The notes beneath the pieces are model-generated. The model searched no databases and was not told the origin of the DNA. It saw only the letters and a list, made by a program, of their open reading frames with translations. A DNA stretch of 64,000 nucleotides from Gayadomonas joobiniege G7 (GTDB lineage Bacteria; Pseudomonadota; Gammaproteobacteria; Enterobacterales; Alteromonadaceae). Below are positions 18,761 to 28,515 of the stretch, one piece after another (position 1 is the stretch's first letter; each line of letters begins with the position of its first letter). Where the stretch lies: the NCBI RefSeq assembly GCF_000300815.1, contig NZ_AMRX01000006.1:124001-188000 (forward strand), read 5' to 3'. The position numbers were made by a program, and so were the translations under genes.

Positions 18761-20416
18761 ATGCAGGAAATTAACCAGTTTTTACTATTATTGGATCAAT
18801 ATTTAGGCAGTGCCTGGTATTTTCCGTATCTATTGTTAGCCACCGGGCTCTTTTTCACCATTTATCTTTCGTTTCCACAGTTTAAATTGTTTCGGCTCGG
18901 CTGCCGTAGGTTGTTCAGCAAAAATTCAAGCGGTCCTGGTGAAACTAGCCATTTTCAAGCGCTTAGTACTGCTTTATCTGGGACGGTTGGTACCGGCAAC
19001 ATAGGTGGGGTTGCGCTGGCAATCTATTTAGGAGGACCTGCGGCTTTATTCTGGATGTGGGTGACAGCTTTTTTGGGCATGGCAACAAAATACGTTGAAG
19101 TTAGTCTGTCGCATAAATATCGCGAACGACTGGCTGATGGCAGTGTGTCTGGTGGACCTATGTATTATATGCGTGATCGACTTAAGTCACCTAAGCTCGC
19201 GGCGATTTTTGCTCTGGCAGTTGTCATTAGCTCATTTGGCACGGGTTCAATGCCACAGATTAACAATATTGCTTTGGCAATGGAGACAACGTTTGCGATC
19301 CCTAATTATGTCACAGGTTTGGTATTGGCTAGCTTATTGGGGTTTGTAATTTTAGGCGGGATCAAACGCATTGCACAGGTGACCTCTAAAATTGTTCCTT
19401 TAATGGCTGGTGTGTACGTGATGGCTTCTCTGTTGATAATTGTCAGTCATTATGAAAATATTTTGCCATCGTTGCAGATTGTTTTTGCCAGCGCTTTTAC
19501 TGGCACAGCAGCAACCGGTGGTTTTTTAGGCGCCAGCTTTGCGTATGCCTTTAGTCGTGGTGTGAATCGTGGTCTGTTTTCAAATGAAGCAGGGGCGGGG
19601 TCATCCGCAATCGCTCACGCCAGCGCGCGCACTAAACAACCAATAGAAGAGGGCGCAGTTGCTTTGTTAGAGCCTTTTATTGATACTTTAATTCTATGCA
19701 CGCTAACTGGCTTAGTGATTTTAGCAACTGGGAGTTGGCAGCAAAAACATTTAAATACATTCGACCGTGCAGATATGTACGTCATTGAAGGCCAATATCA
19801 ATCACCTAACAAGTCTGAACAGCAAGCTTTATCAAAATGGTTAAACAAGCAAAATGACCATGATATTCGACTTTATAGTGGCCAACTTAACGTTGACGGC
19901 GGCGCTTTAACAAATGAAAAAGTCACTATAATTAACGCACGATCAATTGCTGAACAAGTACAAATTACGCATAATGGCGCTCCGTATTCAGGCTCAGTTC
20001 AGATCATCGATGGTAAGTTAGTCGATAGTGATGTTCAGGTCTCAGGGTTGTCGCTTTTGCATTCAACGGCACTGACAGCGGTCGCTTTTAATCAAGGTTG
20101 GTTAACTGGTTTTGGTGAATATGTAGTGGCCATCTGTATATTATTATTTGCTTTTTCCAGTTCGATTTCTTGGAGTTATTACGGCGACAGGGCAATGGTA
20201 TTTTTATTTGGCAGCCGCTCAGTCGTTTTATATCGTGGCTGTTATGTGCTGGGCTTTTTTTTAGCCGCTATTTTAGATACTACTTTTATTTGGAATTTGG
20301 CAGCAATAACGATAGTGTTTATGACATTACCGAACATTTTGGCGATCTTGTGTCTAAGTCGAGAGATGAGACAGACGCAAACCGCGTACCATAAGCATAA
20401 CAAAGAGGAACAATAG
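18761..20416 (+). CDS. AgcS family sodium:alanine/glycine symporter
   Basis: A 551-residue membrane transporter. Family signatures are GTGNIGGVALAIYLGGPAALFW (near residue 79) and GLFSNEAGAGSSAIAHASA (near 272). It imports alanine or glycine with sodium. Between membrane helices, about residues 322-428, there is a roughly 100-residue hydrophilic insert that includes HDIRLYSGQLNVDGGA; most AgcS members lack so long a loop, and it should form an extra soluble domain. It is followed after seven bases by the zinc-ribbon gene, so it may lead that operon. Confidence 0.9.
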   Translation: MQEINQFLLLLDQYLGSAWYFPYLLLATGLFFTIYLSFPQFKLFRLGCRRLFSKNSSGPGETSHFQALSTALSGTVGTGNIGGVALAIYLGGPAALFWMWVTAFLGMATKYVEVSLSHKYRERLADGSVSGGPMYYMRDRLKSPKLAAIFALAVVISSFGTGSMPQINNIALAMETTFAIPNYVTGLVLASLLGFVILGGIKRIAQVTSKIVPLMAGVYVMASLLIIVSHYENILPSLQIVFASAFTGTAATGGFLGASFAYAFSRGVNRGLFSNEAGAGSSAIAHASARTKQPIEEGAVALLEPFIDTLILCTLTGLVILATGSWQQKHLNTFDRADMYVIEGQYQSPNKSEQQALSKWLNKQNDHDIRLYSGQLNVDGGALTNEKVTIINARSIAEQVQITHNGAPYSGSVQIIDGKLVDSDVQVSGLSLLHSTALTAVAFNQGWLTGFGEYVVAICILLFAFSSSISWSYYGDRAMVFLFGSRSVVLYRGCYVLGFFLAAILDTTFIWNLAAITIVFMTLPNILAILCLSREMRQTQTAYHKHNKEEQ

Positions 20417-20423
20417 AGAGTAT

Positions 20424-20750
20424 ATGGCATTAACCCATTGTCCTAAGTGTGATAAAAAGATTTCCGATAAAGCGGATCAATGTCCGCATTGTGAGCACCT
20501 GATGGTGGCTGATCCGGAAAAACTAGAAACCCAACGGCGTATCAACCGAATAAAAAAAAGTTCATCGTTAATTACTCAGTCGTTTTTAGGGCTTATTTTA
20601 TTTATTGGCGGGTTAGCCTACTCTAGTTGGTACGCTGAAGATGGTATGAGTAACGATAAAATTGCCGCTCAAGTGATCGCTGGAATAGGGGTTTTTTGGT
20701 ATTTAGTTAGTCGAATTCGGATTTTAATGTTTCGGAGATCGGGTAAGTGA
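20424..20750 (+). CDS. Zinc-ribbon membrane protein
   Basis: A 108-residue protein with an N-terminal double-CxxC zinc ribbon (CPKCDKKISDKADQCPHCEH, residues 6-25). Two hydrophobic helices follow (about 50-68 and 80-100). The function is unknown; proteins of this layout are usually annotated as zinc-ribbon domain-containing. The stop overlaps the next gene's GTG start as GTGA, so it is translationally coupled to the YeaC-like gene. Confidence 0.75.
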   Translation: MALTHCPKCDKKISDKADQCPHCEHLMVADPEKLETQRRINRIKKSSSLITQSFLGLILFIGGLAYSSWYAEDGMSNDKIAAQVIAGIGVFWYLVSRIRILMFRRSGK

Positions 20751-21025
20751 ATTTAATAAAAATGGTAGAACAGATGCCTGAATCTGTCTATTTATCTATG
20801 TTAGAAGCGGTTGAAACCGGAAAGTGGAAAGACGGACAACCGTTAACGCAAGCACAATTAGAGCATAGCTTGCAAATTGTTATGGCATGGCAGGCGAAAC
20901 ATCTAGACAGCGATGAGCATTTTACGCTGGCAGCGAATGGCAACCTCAATCAAAAAAGCCGTGCTCAATTTAAACAAGAGCTGACAGAACAGACGATTAT
21001 TCGGTTTAAAAGTGATGATATTTAA
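20747..21025 (+). CDS. YeaC family protein (DUF1315)
   Basis: A 92-residue cytoplasmic protein matching the YeaC/DUF1315 family: LIKMVEQMPESVYLSMLEAV at the N terminus and the GKWKDGQPLTQAQLEHSLQI block near residue 26. The function is unknown. The GTG start overlaps the preceding stop by four bases, and its own 3' end overlaps the DUF349 gene, giving a three-gene coupled cluster. Confidence 0.8.
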   Translation: MNLIKMVEQMPESVYLSMLEAVETGKWKDGQPLTQAQLEHSLQIVMAWQAKHLDSDEHFTLAANGNLNQKSRAQFKQELTEQTIIRFKSDDI

Positions 21026-23798
21026 ACAATTATTTACCCCTAAATGGCAACACTCAGACGCAAAAGTGCGTCAAAAAGCTTTGTCTCAACTGGAAGACAA
21101 AAATATTATTCGACAAATCGCAGAGCAAGACCTAGAGCGAGATATACGTCGCCAAGCATTAGAAAAATTGTCATCATTTGCTGATTGGTTACGAGCGCAT
21201 CAAACAGAAAAAGATGCATTTTTGAAAAAAGTGGCTTACGAAAAAGTAAAAGCCGCACTGGTTGGTGAAACCTTGTCCGTCTCACAGGATGATAAACTCG
21301 CGTGCTTGCAACACAGTTCGGATATGCAATTGGTTGAAGATGTTTTGCGCTTGAGCCGAGATCCTGTGTTGAGATCACAAGCGTTGGAGCGGGTTACGCG
21401 GCAAAGTATTTTATTAGAAATAGTGATGCGCGACACTGATGCAAAGATAGCGGTTGATGCTTTTAAAAAGCTTGATTGTGAACAAAAACAATTAGAAAAA
21501 ATAGTACAAAAGGCCCAATCATCAGCTGTTGTTCAGTTAGCGCAAGCTCGTTTAGATGAGGCCAGACAAGCCGCTGAACAAGTGACTAAATTACAGCAAG
21601 AAACAACGTTAGTACTGAGTAAGTTATTATCACTTCGGGATAAAACAGATTATTTAAACGTTAAAGGTGAAGTTGAAGCCTTAACCACACAATGGCAGCA
21701 GTTAGTTCAAGCATTTGCGATTTTACCGGCCGAACAACAAACGATTTATGAGCAAAAATATCAGCAAATTTACCCTAAAGTAGAAGCTAAACTTGCTCAA
21801 TTAAAAAAAACTTATGAAGCGCAACTCGCCGAGCAGCAAGCTGCTCAAGCTAAGCAGCAGTTGATTGCTGAGGTGAGCTCTGACATTAAACAGATAGAAA
21901 CGACTTTAGCCGAGGCGATAAACGGTGAGCATCACGGAGAAAACATACAAGATACTGATGCAATAAATAAAAAAATAAGTGCAAGCATCACTAAATTGCA
22001 GTTAGATCATAGCGGTGGCAGTCAAATTGAAAAATTATTCAATCAGTTGAATCAATTAAAAGCCAAATCAGAACGTTTACCCGAATACGCAGAGCAAATC
22101 AGCCAAGCAACAAGACTCATCGCTCAGTTGAACGAACAACCTATACCTGACAATTCCGAAGCCTATCCACAAGCGGCTGAGTTTTATGCAAATTGGTCTA
22201 AGAAGTGGCGAAGTCTACAACATGGATTAATATTTAAATTGCCACTTGCATTGGAACAAAGCAGCGGCATCTTAATTCAGCAATGGCAGCAGGCGCTTAA
22301 ACAAATTGAACAGCAGCAGAACAGTCAATTACGACAAATACGTGGTCAAATGCGAGAATTAGAACGCTTGATACGTGAAGGGCATTTTAATATGGCGTTC
22401 GGTTTGTTTAAAAAGATCAGCGCTGGTTTTTCCGACCTGAGTGAGTTAAGCCAACAAAAGGTTGAGCGAGATTATCAGCGTATGAACGAGCAAATCGAAG
22501 AGCTAACAGACTGGAAAGCTTATATAGGTTTGCCGCGTAAACGTGAATTGCTTGCCGAAATGCAATCGGTGGCCGCTGAAACCGATGAAGATGTTCTTGC
22601 AAGAGCACGAAAAATTAAACAAATGCGTCAAACTTGGCGTTTATTAGGTAATGTTGACGGCGATGAAAACCAACATTTAAATCAAGCATTTGATGAAGCT
22701 GCTGAGTTGGCATTTGCCCCTTGCCGCGAAAAATTTGCAGAACTGGATGCACAGCGCCAAAAAAACCTAATTGAACGTGAAAAATTAATTAGTCAGTTAA
22801 CCAATATCGAGGCGGCTTTTAATCAACAACAAGATTATAAGCAGTTACGAAAATCTCTAACTCAAGTACAACAGGCATGGAAATCAGCAGGTCCAGTCGA
22901 GCGCAAAGATTATTTGGCGGTCAGTGAGCAATATTTTGCTCGTCTAAAACCATTAAAACAGATATTGAATGATTTTTATAAACAAAATAGTGCAGCTAAA
23001 CAAGCACTTATCGAGCAAGCAGAAGCGGTTCGTGAAGGGGATTTGGAGCAAGCATCGGCCCGCTTAAAAGACCTTCAAAAAGCATGGAAACAAATTGGTT
23101 TTGCAGGTCCGCGCGAAGACAATCAATTATGGCAAAAATTCCGTCAGATTAATGATCAGGTTTTTAATCAATTACAAACTGAATTTGAAAGCCAACAAGC
23201 GCAGCAAAATAGTGTTTACGAAATGCGTCAAAACGAGCTAGAGGCTTTAACTCAAAGCTTGTCGGATGCACAGGACGAAAAAACACTAGATGTGTCCATG
23301 AAAGCGGTGAAGGCACTTGATTTAGCTGATTTAACACCTGCACAAAAGCGCAAAATTCAGCGTCAGCAAAGCGAAATAGAAGGACAAATTTTAGCGGCTA
23401 AAAAATCATTGTCGGAGGCTCGCAAAGCTGCTGAATATGAACACTTGGTCGCGGTGTTGGAGCAGTTATTGAGAGAGCCGTCAGATGAGTTACCGTTAAC
23501 CGAGATAAATCCGCGCTGGCATAAAGCCATTAGTGCGATGCAGCAACCAGCAAAGACAGATATGCGCAGTCGCCATGATGCAACTATCAAACTTGAGATC
23601 TTAACTCAAACTGATAGTCCAGCAGCAGACAAAGATCGTCGAATGGCACTGCAAGTGGCAATGTTGTCAGATAAATTAAATCAAGGGGACGAGTTAACCA
23701 GCGAACACTTATTAATAAATTGGCTTAGTGCAGGTCCTATGCTCGCTGAGCAAAGCCAGTTATTTAACCGACTTAAAGTGATCTTAAAGCGGCTTTAA
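21015..23798 (+). CDS. DUF349 repeat protein, large coiled-coil
   Basis: A 927-residue, highly charged helical protein with no signal peptide or membrane helix. HEAT-like sequence at the N terminus (to about 180) is followed by glutamine-rich coiled coil and several DUF349 units (about 385-760). These show recurring W-rich helices such as QMRQTWRLLGNV, QVQQAWKSAGPV and DLQKAWKQIGFAGP. DUF349 function is not established. I chose the ATG at 21015; a GTG one codon earlier is equally possible. It overlaps the YeaC gene by 11 bases and ends in a long palindrome shared with nadK. Confidence 0.85.
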   Translation: MIFKQLFTPKWQHSDAKVRQKALSQLEDKNIIRQIAEQDLERDIRRQALEKLSSFADWLRAHQTEKDAFLKKVAYEKVKAALVGETLSVSQDDKLACLQHSSDMQLVEDVLRLSRDPVLRSQALERVTRQSILLEIVMRDTDAKIAVDAFKKLDCEQKQLEKIVQKAQSSAVVQLAQARLDEARQAAEQVTKLQQETTLVLSKLLSLRDKTDYLNVKGEVEALTTQWQQLVQAFAILPAEQQTIYEQKYQQIYPKVEAKLAQLKKTYEAQLAEQQAAQAKQQLIAEVSSDIKQIETTLAEAINGEHHGENIQDTDAINKKISASITKLQLDHSGGSQIEKLFNQLNQLKAKSERLPEYAEQISQATRLIAQLNEQPIPDNSEAYPQAAEFYANWSKKWRSLQHGLIFKLPLALEQSSGILIQQWQQALKQIEQQQNSQLRQIRGQMRELERLIREGHFNMAFGLFKKISAGFSDLSELSQQKVERDYQRMNEQIEELTDWKAYIGLPRKRELLAEMQSVAAETDEDVLARARKIKQMRQTWRLLGNVDGDENQHLNQAFDEAAELAFAPCREKFAELDAQRQKNLIEREKLISQLTNIEAAFNQQQDYKQLRKSLTQVQQAWKSAGPVERKDYLAVSEQYFARLKPLKQILNDFYKQNSAAKQALIEQAEAVREGDLEQASARLKDLQKAWKQIGFAGPREDNQLWQKFRQINDQVFNQLQTEFESQQAQQNSVYEMRQNELEALTQSLSDAQDEKTLDVSMKAVKALDLADLTPAQKRKIQRQQSEIEGQILAAKKSLSEARKAAEYEHLVAVLEQLLREPSDELPLTEINPRWHKAISAMQQPAKTDMRSRHDATIKLEILTQTDSPAADKDRRMALQVAMLSDKLNQGDELTSEHLLINWLSAGPMLAEQSQLFNRLKVILKRL

Positions 23799-23812
23799 GC
23801 CACTTTAAGATC
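23780..23812. terminator. Bidirectional hairpin between DUF349 gene and nadK
   Basis: Arms GATCTTAAAG (23780-23789) and CTTTAAGATC (23803-23812) pair perfectly. Inside them GGCTTTAAGCC extends the stem after a single C-A mismatch. The structure spans the stop codon of the DUF349 gene and abuts the nadK stop. Being near-symmetrical it can terminate both convergent transcripts, though T runs are short. Confidence 0.6.
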
Positions 23813-24688
23813 TTAATATAGCTTGCTGCCCCAATTTAATTTACGGCGTAAAACGTTAAAATAGTTATAATCTTTGGGGTGGATCAGCTTTAATTGGTCA
23901 GGGTGTTTATGAATGCGTAACTCATCACCTGGTAATACTGGCAGGGTTACATGGCCATCACATGTGACACCCAATTGAGCTTGTGATCGGGATGGCATTG
24001 CCAATCTGACTTTAGCATCTGCATCAACCACTATAGGTCGGTTTGAAAGTGAATGTGGAAACATGGGTAATAAACTAATCGCATTCAGATTAGGAGTCAG
24101 GATTGGGCCACCACCAGACAACGAATATGCAGTGGAGCCAGTTGGGGTTGACATAATTAAGCCATCAGCACGTTGGCTAAATACAAATTTGTCGTTTATA
24201 TAAACCTCAAACTCAATCATATGGGCGACTTTGTCAGAGTGTAAAACTGCCTCATTCACGGCGCTGTTGACGCTTTTAAGTTCGCCATGTCGATGAACTT
24301 GAACCTCGAGTAAAAACCTTTTTTCAGTTGTGTAGGAGCCATTTAACACGTGTTTTAACACAGTCTCACATGCATCTGGGTGAATATCGGTCAAAAAGCC
24401 CAAGTTTCCCCGGTTAATTCCAATGACTTTGGTATCATAACGAGACAGGACTCGCGCCGCACCTAACATATTGCCATCGCCACCGACGACTATGGCTAAA
24501 TCGCATGCTTCGCCGAGTTCAACCAAACTTAGTTCGTTGATCTTATCGTTTGATAAATTGCGTGCAACTTTCTGCTCTACATACACTTCGCAGCCAGCTG
24601 TTGTTAGAAACTCAATAAGGCCAGAGACAGTGGTCAGAGTGTCTGCATGGTTAGGTTTGCCAACCAATCCAATTTTTTTAAAAATCAT
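23813..24688 (-). CDS. nadK: NAD(+) kinase
   Basis: A 291-residue enzyme with the ATP-NAD kinase motif [15 protein letters not shown] (near residues 68-82) and the NE/D motif [21 protein letters not shown]. The [19 protein letters not shown] block lies near residues 180-200. It phosphorylates NAD to NADP. It is cytoplasmic with standard length. It is divergent from grpE, as in many gammaproteobacteria. Confidence 0.95.
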   Translation of the reverse strand: MIFKKIGLVGKPNHADTLTTVSGLIEFLTTAGCEVYVEQKVARNLSNDKINELSLVELGEACDLAIVVGGDGNMLGAARVLSRYDTKVIGINRGNLGFLTDIHPDACETVLKHVLNGSYTTEKRFLLEVQVHRHGELKSVNSAVNEAVLHSDKVAHMIEFEVYINDKFVFSQRADGLIMSTPTGSTAYSLSGGGPILTPNLNAISLLPMFPHSLSNRPIVVDADAKVRLAMPSRSQAQLGVTCDGHVTLPVLPGDELRIHKHPDQLKLIHPKDYNYFNVLRRKLNWGSKLY

Positions 24689-24792
24689 GCTGATACGAGC
24701 CTTGCTGTGAGTCTATTAATTTCTTTATGGGCAGATTAACAAATAATGAAAAAATGTGAAGTTGAATAATACAGCTTTTCGCCAGAATCAGA

Positions 24793-24820
24793 CTTGAATC
24801 ATAGTAATTAAGCCTTATAT
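24793..24820 (+). promoter_or_regulatory. Sigma-32-like heat-shock promoter of grpE
   Basis: CTTGAAT (24793-24799) is followed after 13 bases by CCTTATAT (24813-24820). The sigma-32 consensus is CTTGAAA - N11-16 - CCCCATNT; the matches are 6 of 7 and about 6 of 8 (counting N as a match). Predicted transcription starts near 24827, which excludes the in-frame ATG at 24824 and supports the ATG at 24863. Confidence 0.65.
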
Positions 24821-24862
24821 TGCATGGAGGCAATATTACGTGAATCTTGGAGTAACCCAAAT

Positions 24863-25492
24863 ATGACTAAAGAACAGCAAGATGTTCAGAATGAAGAAAC
24901 CCAACAAACAGAGCCAGAAGTAGTTGCAGAAGGTGAACTGGAAACTTCAGCTGAGCAGGCCGAACAAGCCGAGCAAGCAGAAAACGAAAAAGATCAGTTG
25001 ATTGAAACCTTACAGAGCCAACTGGCAGCGGCTGAACGAACTGTTGAAGAACAAAAAGATTCAGTCATTCGGGCTAAAGCAGAAGTAGAAAATGTTCGCC
25101 GCCGAGCCACTTTAGATGTTGAAAAGGCGCATAAATTTGCATTGGAAAAATTCTCGTCAGAATTATTACCAGTTGCAGATAACCTTGAACGAGCATTGCA
25201 AGCGGCTGATAGTGACAATGAGCAATTAAAGCCCTTGATCGAAGGCATAGAACTCACCTTAAAGAGCTTTGAAAGTACTATTGCCAAATTCGGTATGGAA
25301 ATTGTTTCCCCAGAAAAAGGCGATGCACTAAACCCTGAATTACACCAGGCAATGTCAATGATCCCAGATCCAGAGGTAGAGCCGAATAAAATCATCAATT
25401 GTCTTCAAAAAGGGTATACCTTAAATGGACGATTGTTACGTCCGGCAATGGTAATGGTTGCTGCCGGTGGTGGTGTTGATACTAAAGCTTAA
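24863..25492 (+). CDS. grpE: Nucleotide exchange factor GrpE
   Basis: A 209-residue protein with an acidic, disordered N terminus (to about 45), a long coiled coil and the C-terminal beta wing. The latter includes [21 protein letters not shown] and the ending [16 protein letters not shown], diagnostic of GrpE. It releases ADP from DnaK. The chosen ATG has GGAG upstream and lies after the predicted heat-shock start; an in-frame ATG 13 codons upstream is less likely. It stands alone; dnaK and dnaJ are not adjacent. Confidence 0.94.
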   Translation: MTKEQQDVQNEETQQTEPEVVAEGELETSAEQAEQAEQAENEKDQLIETLQSQLAAAERTVEEQKDSVIRAKAEVENVRRRATLDVEKAHKFALEKFSSELLPVADNLERALQAADSDNEQLKPLIEGIELTLKSFESTIAKFGMEIVSPEKGDALNPELHQAMSMIPDPEVEPNKIINCLQKGYTLNGRLLRPAMVMVAAGGGVDTKA

Positions 25493-25512
25493 ATAAAGGG
25501 ATAGACCAAGTT

Positions 25513-25547
25513 TTTACCTAAGCAACAGGGGGTGTTGCTTAGGTAAA
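25513..25547. terminator. Perfect 15-bp hairpin between grpE and uraA
   Basis: TTTACCTAAGCAACA (25513-25527) and TGTTGCTTAGGTAAA (25533-25547) pair perfectly around a GGGGG loop (CCCCC on the other strand). It sits between the convergent ends of grpE and uraA. The T runs are short on both sides, so it may be a terminator plus RNA 3'-end stabiliser. Confidence 0.7.
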
Positions 25548-25563
25548 TTAATAAATTGATGGG

Positions 25564-26811
25564 TTATTTAGCCGCTTCGTGAGCGGTAGTTTTTGTGGCT
25601 GGTAACACAGCGTTTAAAATAATCCCGATAATGGCACATAAACTAACGCCTTGCAGGCTAAAGGCACTGCCCCCTAATTGCATACCGCCAATACCAAATA
25701 CTAAAATTAATGCAACAATGGTTAAATTACGCGGTGCGGTCAGGTTGATGTTGGCACGCGCTAACGTATTTAATCCTACTACGGCAATAGAGCCAAATAA
25801 TAACATCATAATTCCGCCCATCACAGGAGACGGAATACTTTGCAATATCGCACCAATCTTCCCAATAAATGCCATCAAAACGGCAAAAATTGCTGCCCAG
25901 AACATAACCTTAGGATTAAAATTACGGGTTAACATAACAGCGCCTGTCACTTCTGAATAAGTGGTATTTGGTGGGCCACCCAAAGCTGAGGCTAAAGAGG
26001 TTGCGACTCCGTCACCCATTAATGTTCGATGTAAACCTGGTTTTTTCAAAAAGTCTTTGCCGGCGACTTGGCTAATGGCCATCATGTCGCCAATATGTTC
26101 AATAGCTGGCGCAATGGCAACGGGCAAAATAAATAGGATGGCTTGCCACTTAAATTCAGGCCAGATAAAAGCCGGTGCAGCTATCACAGGGGCGTTATAA
26201 ACCGCAGTAAAATCAATGACCCCAGCCAACAAAGCCACCAAATAACCAGTAATAATGCCACATAATACAGGTAATAAACGCATTAAACCACGGGCCCAGA
26301 TGGCCACGACCACAGTCGCAATTAATGCAGACATAGACAGCAAAATGGCAGTATTTTCAGCAACCAGCTGGATCGAACCATCACCACTTTTGCCTAATGC
26401 CATGTTGACAGCCACGGGGGCTAACGCCAAACCTATGACCATAATGACAGGGCCGACGACGACAGGGGGTAAAATTTTATGTAAAACTTCCACGCCTTTT
26501 AAGCGTACAAGCTGGCTGAGCAGTATATAAGCGAGCCCTGCACACAATAAGCCGCCCATGGTCGCAGCGGTTCCGTATAACTCTTTACTAGCGATAATAG
26601 GGGCAATAAAGGCAAAAGAAGATGCTAGAAATACGGGAACTTGACCTTTAGTGATCCATTGAAAAACCAAGGTACCAGCACCAGCGGTAAATAAAGCAAC
26701 ATTGGCATCTAACCCTGTTAACAGCGGAACTAATACCAAGGCGCCAAATGCAACAAAAAGCATTTGGCTGCCGGTTAAAATATTTTTAAATAATTCTTTT
26801 TGCTGGCTCAT
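25564..26811 (-). CDS. uraA: Uracil permease (NCS2 / UraA family)
   Basis: A 415-residue inner-membrane nucleobase transporter with about 12-14 hydrophobic segments. It has the NCS2 motif IAPAIEHIGDMMAISQVAG (near residue 233, holding substrate-binding Glu) and GGPPNTTYSEVTGAVMLTRN (near 279). It imports uracil by proton symport. Its ATG overlaps the upp stop as TAATG, so it is coupled to uracil salvage. Length and motifs are normal. Confidence 0.93.
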   Translation of the reverse strand: MSQQKELFKNILTGSQMLFVAFGALVLVPLLTGLDANVALFTAGAGTLVFQWITKGQVPVFLASSFAFIAPIIASKELYGTAATMGGLLCAGLAYILLSQLVRLKGVEVLHKILPPVVVGPVIMVIGLALAPVAVNMALGKSGDGSIQLVAENTAILLSMSALIATVVVAIWARGLMRLLPVLCGIITGYLVALLAGVIDFTAVYNAPVIAAPAFIWPEFKWQAILFILPVAIAPAIEHIGDMMAISQVAGKDFLKKPGLHRTLMGDGVATSLASALGGPPNTTYSEVTGAVMLTRNFNPKVMFWAAIFAVLMAFIGKIGAILQSIPSPVMGGIMMLLFGSIAVVGLNTLARANINLTAPRNLTIVALILVFGIGGMQLGGSAFSLQGVSLCAIIGIILNAVLPATKTTAHEAAK

Positions 26812-27440
26812 TAGACGGTACCAAAAATTTTATCACCAGCATCTCCTAATCCTGGCACAATATATCCATTCTCGTCTAAATGGCTATCTAATGCAGCGGT
26901 AAATATTTCGATATCCGGATGTGCATTTAAAGTTTTTTCAACCCCTTCCGGGGCTGCAACCAAAACAATCACTTTAATGTCGGTACAGCCTGCTTTTTTC
27001 AACATGTCTATGGTGGCAATCATAGAACCGCCAGTTGCTAACATAGGATCGATCACTAAACTAATTCGCTCATCTATGTTACCGACCAGTTTTTCAAAGT
27101 AGGGCACAGGTTCTAATGTTTCTTCGTTTCGTTGCAAACCAACAACACTGACTTTGGCGGCTGGAATGAGTTGGGTGACGCCATCCATCATACCTAAACC
27201 GGCACGTAAAATAGGCACAACGGTGATCTTTTTTCCTTTGATATGCTCAACTTGTAATTTAGATTCATCCCATGCGGTGATCTCTACTGATTCCATCGGC
27301 AGGGCTTTGGTCGCTTCATAGGTTAATAAAGCACCCACTTCGGATGCTAATTCGCGAAAGCTTTTTGTGCTTATGCCATGTGCTCTCATTAAGCCTAATT
27401 TATGTTGTACCAATGGGTGTTTTATTACTTTAATGCTCAT
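26811..27440 (-). CDS. upp: Uracil phosphoribosyltransferase
   Basis: A 209-residue enzyme converting uracil and PRPP to UMP. The PRPP-binding loop [12 protein letters not shown] lies near residues 129-140, and the C-terminal [13 protein letters not shown] uracil-binding end is intact. It begins [19 protein letters not shown], standard for Upp. First gene of a two-gene salvage operon with uraA. Confidence 0.97.
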   Translation of the reverse strand: MSIKVIKHPLVQHKLGLMRAHGISTKSFRELASEVGALLTYEATKALPMESVEITAWDESKLQVEHIKGKKITVVPILRAGLGMMDGVTQLIPAAKVSVVGLQRNEETLEPVPYFEKLVGNIDERISLVIDPMLATGGSMIATIDMLKKAGCTDIKVIVLVAAPEGVEKTLNAHPDIEIFTAALDSHLDENGYIVPGLGDAGDKIFGTV

Positions 27441-27507
27441 AATCTTTTGCTTATCTAAAAAGTTTTATTAATTATACCTTATTTTGATGTCAGCGGGGAC
27501 GATCAAA

Positions 27508-28515
27508 TTAGTCTGTTAACGGCTTATTGGCTGCTAATATTTGCCTAAAATATTCAAGCGTACGTGTTTCTAACCAGTATTCAACCTGCCTGGGTGATGG
27601 ACCACTGATAAATCCAACATGACCGCCTTTCTGACTAAGTTCAAAGGTAACATGCGATGATAATTCGTGTGCTTGAGGCACACTGTCGGGTGATAAAAAA
27701 GGGTCATCAGCAGCATGAATGACTAAAAGAGGTTTTTGTACCTGCTTTAAAAATTGGCGTCCACTGCATTTCTGGTAATAGTCTTGTGCACTGCGGTAGC
27801 CGTGAAGCGGCGCGGTAATGGTTTGGTCAAATTGCCAAATGGTTCTGATTTTGTTGAATTTTTCCGGTTTTTTACCTAAATAAAGGGAAAGATCAACCGA
27901 TTGCATTTTGCGGGCTAAATTGTCTAACATCATATCTAGGAGGTATTTTTGGTATACTTTGGCAAAACCGCGTTGGATATGCAAACAACTGGCAGCTAGG
28001 TCCAGGGGGGGGCATATAGCGACACTGGCACTGAGCGGGTTATCTTTCGCTTGCTCGCCATTAAACTTGACCAGTACATTCGCACCGAGTGAAAAGCCAA
28101 CCGCATAACAAGGTGCATTAGGGTATTTTTGTCTTAAATAGGTTATTAAAAAATTAAGATCTTCGGTATCGCCTGAATGATAGGCACGTGCAAGCCTGTT
28201 GGCGATGCCACCACAAGATCTAAAATGCATTAATACACCAATCCAGCCCTGCTGGCGCACTGCATTCATCATGCCTCGTGCATAGGTGCTACGCACTGAG
28301 CCTTCTAAACCGTGCAAAACTATTACCAAAGGTGAGCTATAATGTTTTTTCGGCTTTTCAGACCAATGAATGTCAATAAAATCGCCATCGGCCAATTCTA
28401 ATCTTTGCTGAATGGTCGGGCAGATGAGTTTGCGTCTATGTATTTTTTGCCAGCCCGTTTGCAAGTGTCTATTAGTCATCCACCAGGCAGGTTTAAAACG
28501 ACTTTCTATTATCAT
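27508..28515 (-). CDS. yheT: YheT-type alpha/beta hydrolase
   Basis: A 335-residue alpha/beta hydrolase of the YheT/UPF0017 family. It has the start FKPAWWMTNRHLQTGWQKI, HGLEGSVRSTYARGM (near residue 67), the nucleophile elbow GFSLGAN (near 141) and a terminal catalytic His in GGHVGFI. It is probably a short-chain esterase; the natural substrate is unknown. It is last in a leftward cluster; its ATG overlaps the preceding stop by four bases. Confidence 0.9.
   Translation of the reverse strand: MIIESRFKPAWWMTNRHLQTGWQKIHRRKLICPTIQQRLELADGDFIDIHWSEKPKKHYSSPLVIVLHGLEGSVRSTYARGMMNAVRQQGWIGVLMHFRSCGGIANRLARAYHSGDTEDLNFLITYLRQKYPNAPCYAVGFSLGANVLVKFNGEQAKDNPLSASVAICPPLDLAASCLHIQRGFAKVYQKYLLDMMLDNLARKMQSVDLSLYLGKKPEKFNKIRTIWQFDQTITAPLHGYRSAQDYYQKCSGRQFLKQVQKPLLVIHAADDPFLSPDSVPQAHELSSHVTFELSQKGGHVGFISGPSPRQVEYWLETRTLEYFRQILAANKPLTD

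Noticed and set aside
25595-26530. Several plus-strand open frames opposite uraA
   Set aside because: uraA has full NCS2 motifs; the plus-strand products are low-complexity, Pro/Thr/Ile-rich antisense translations.
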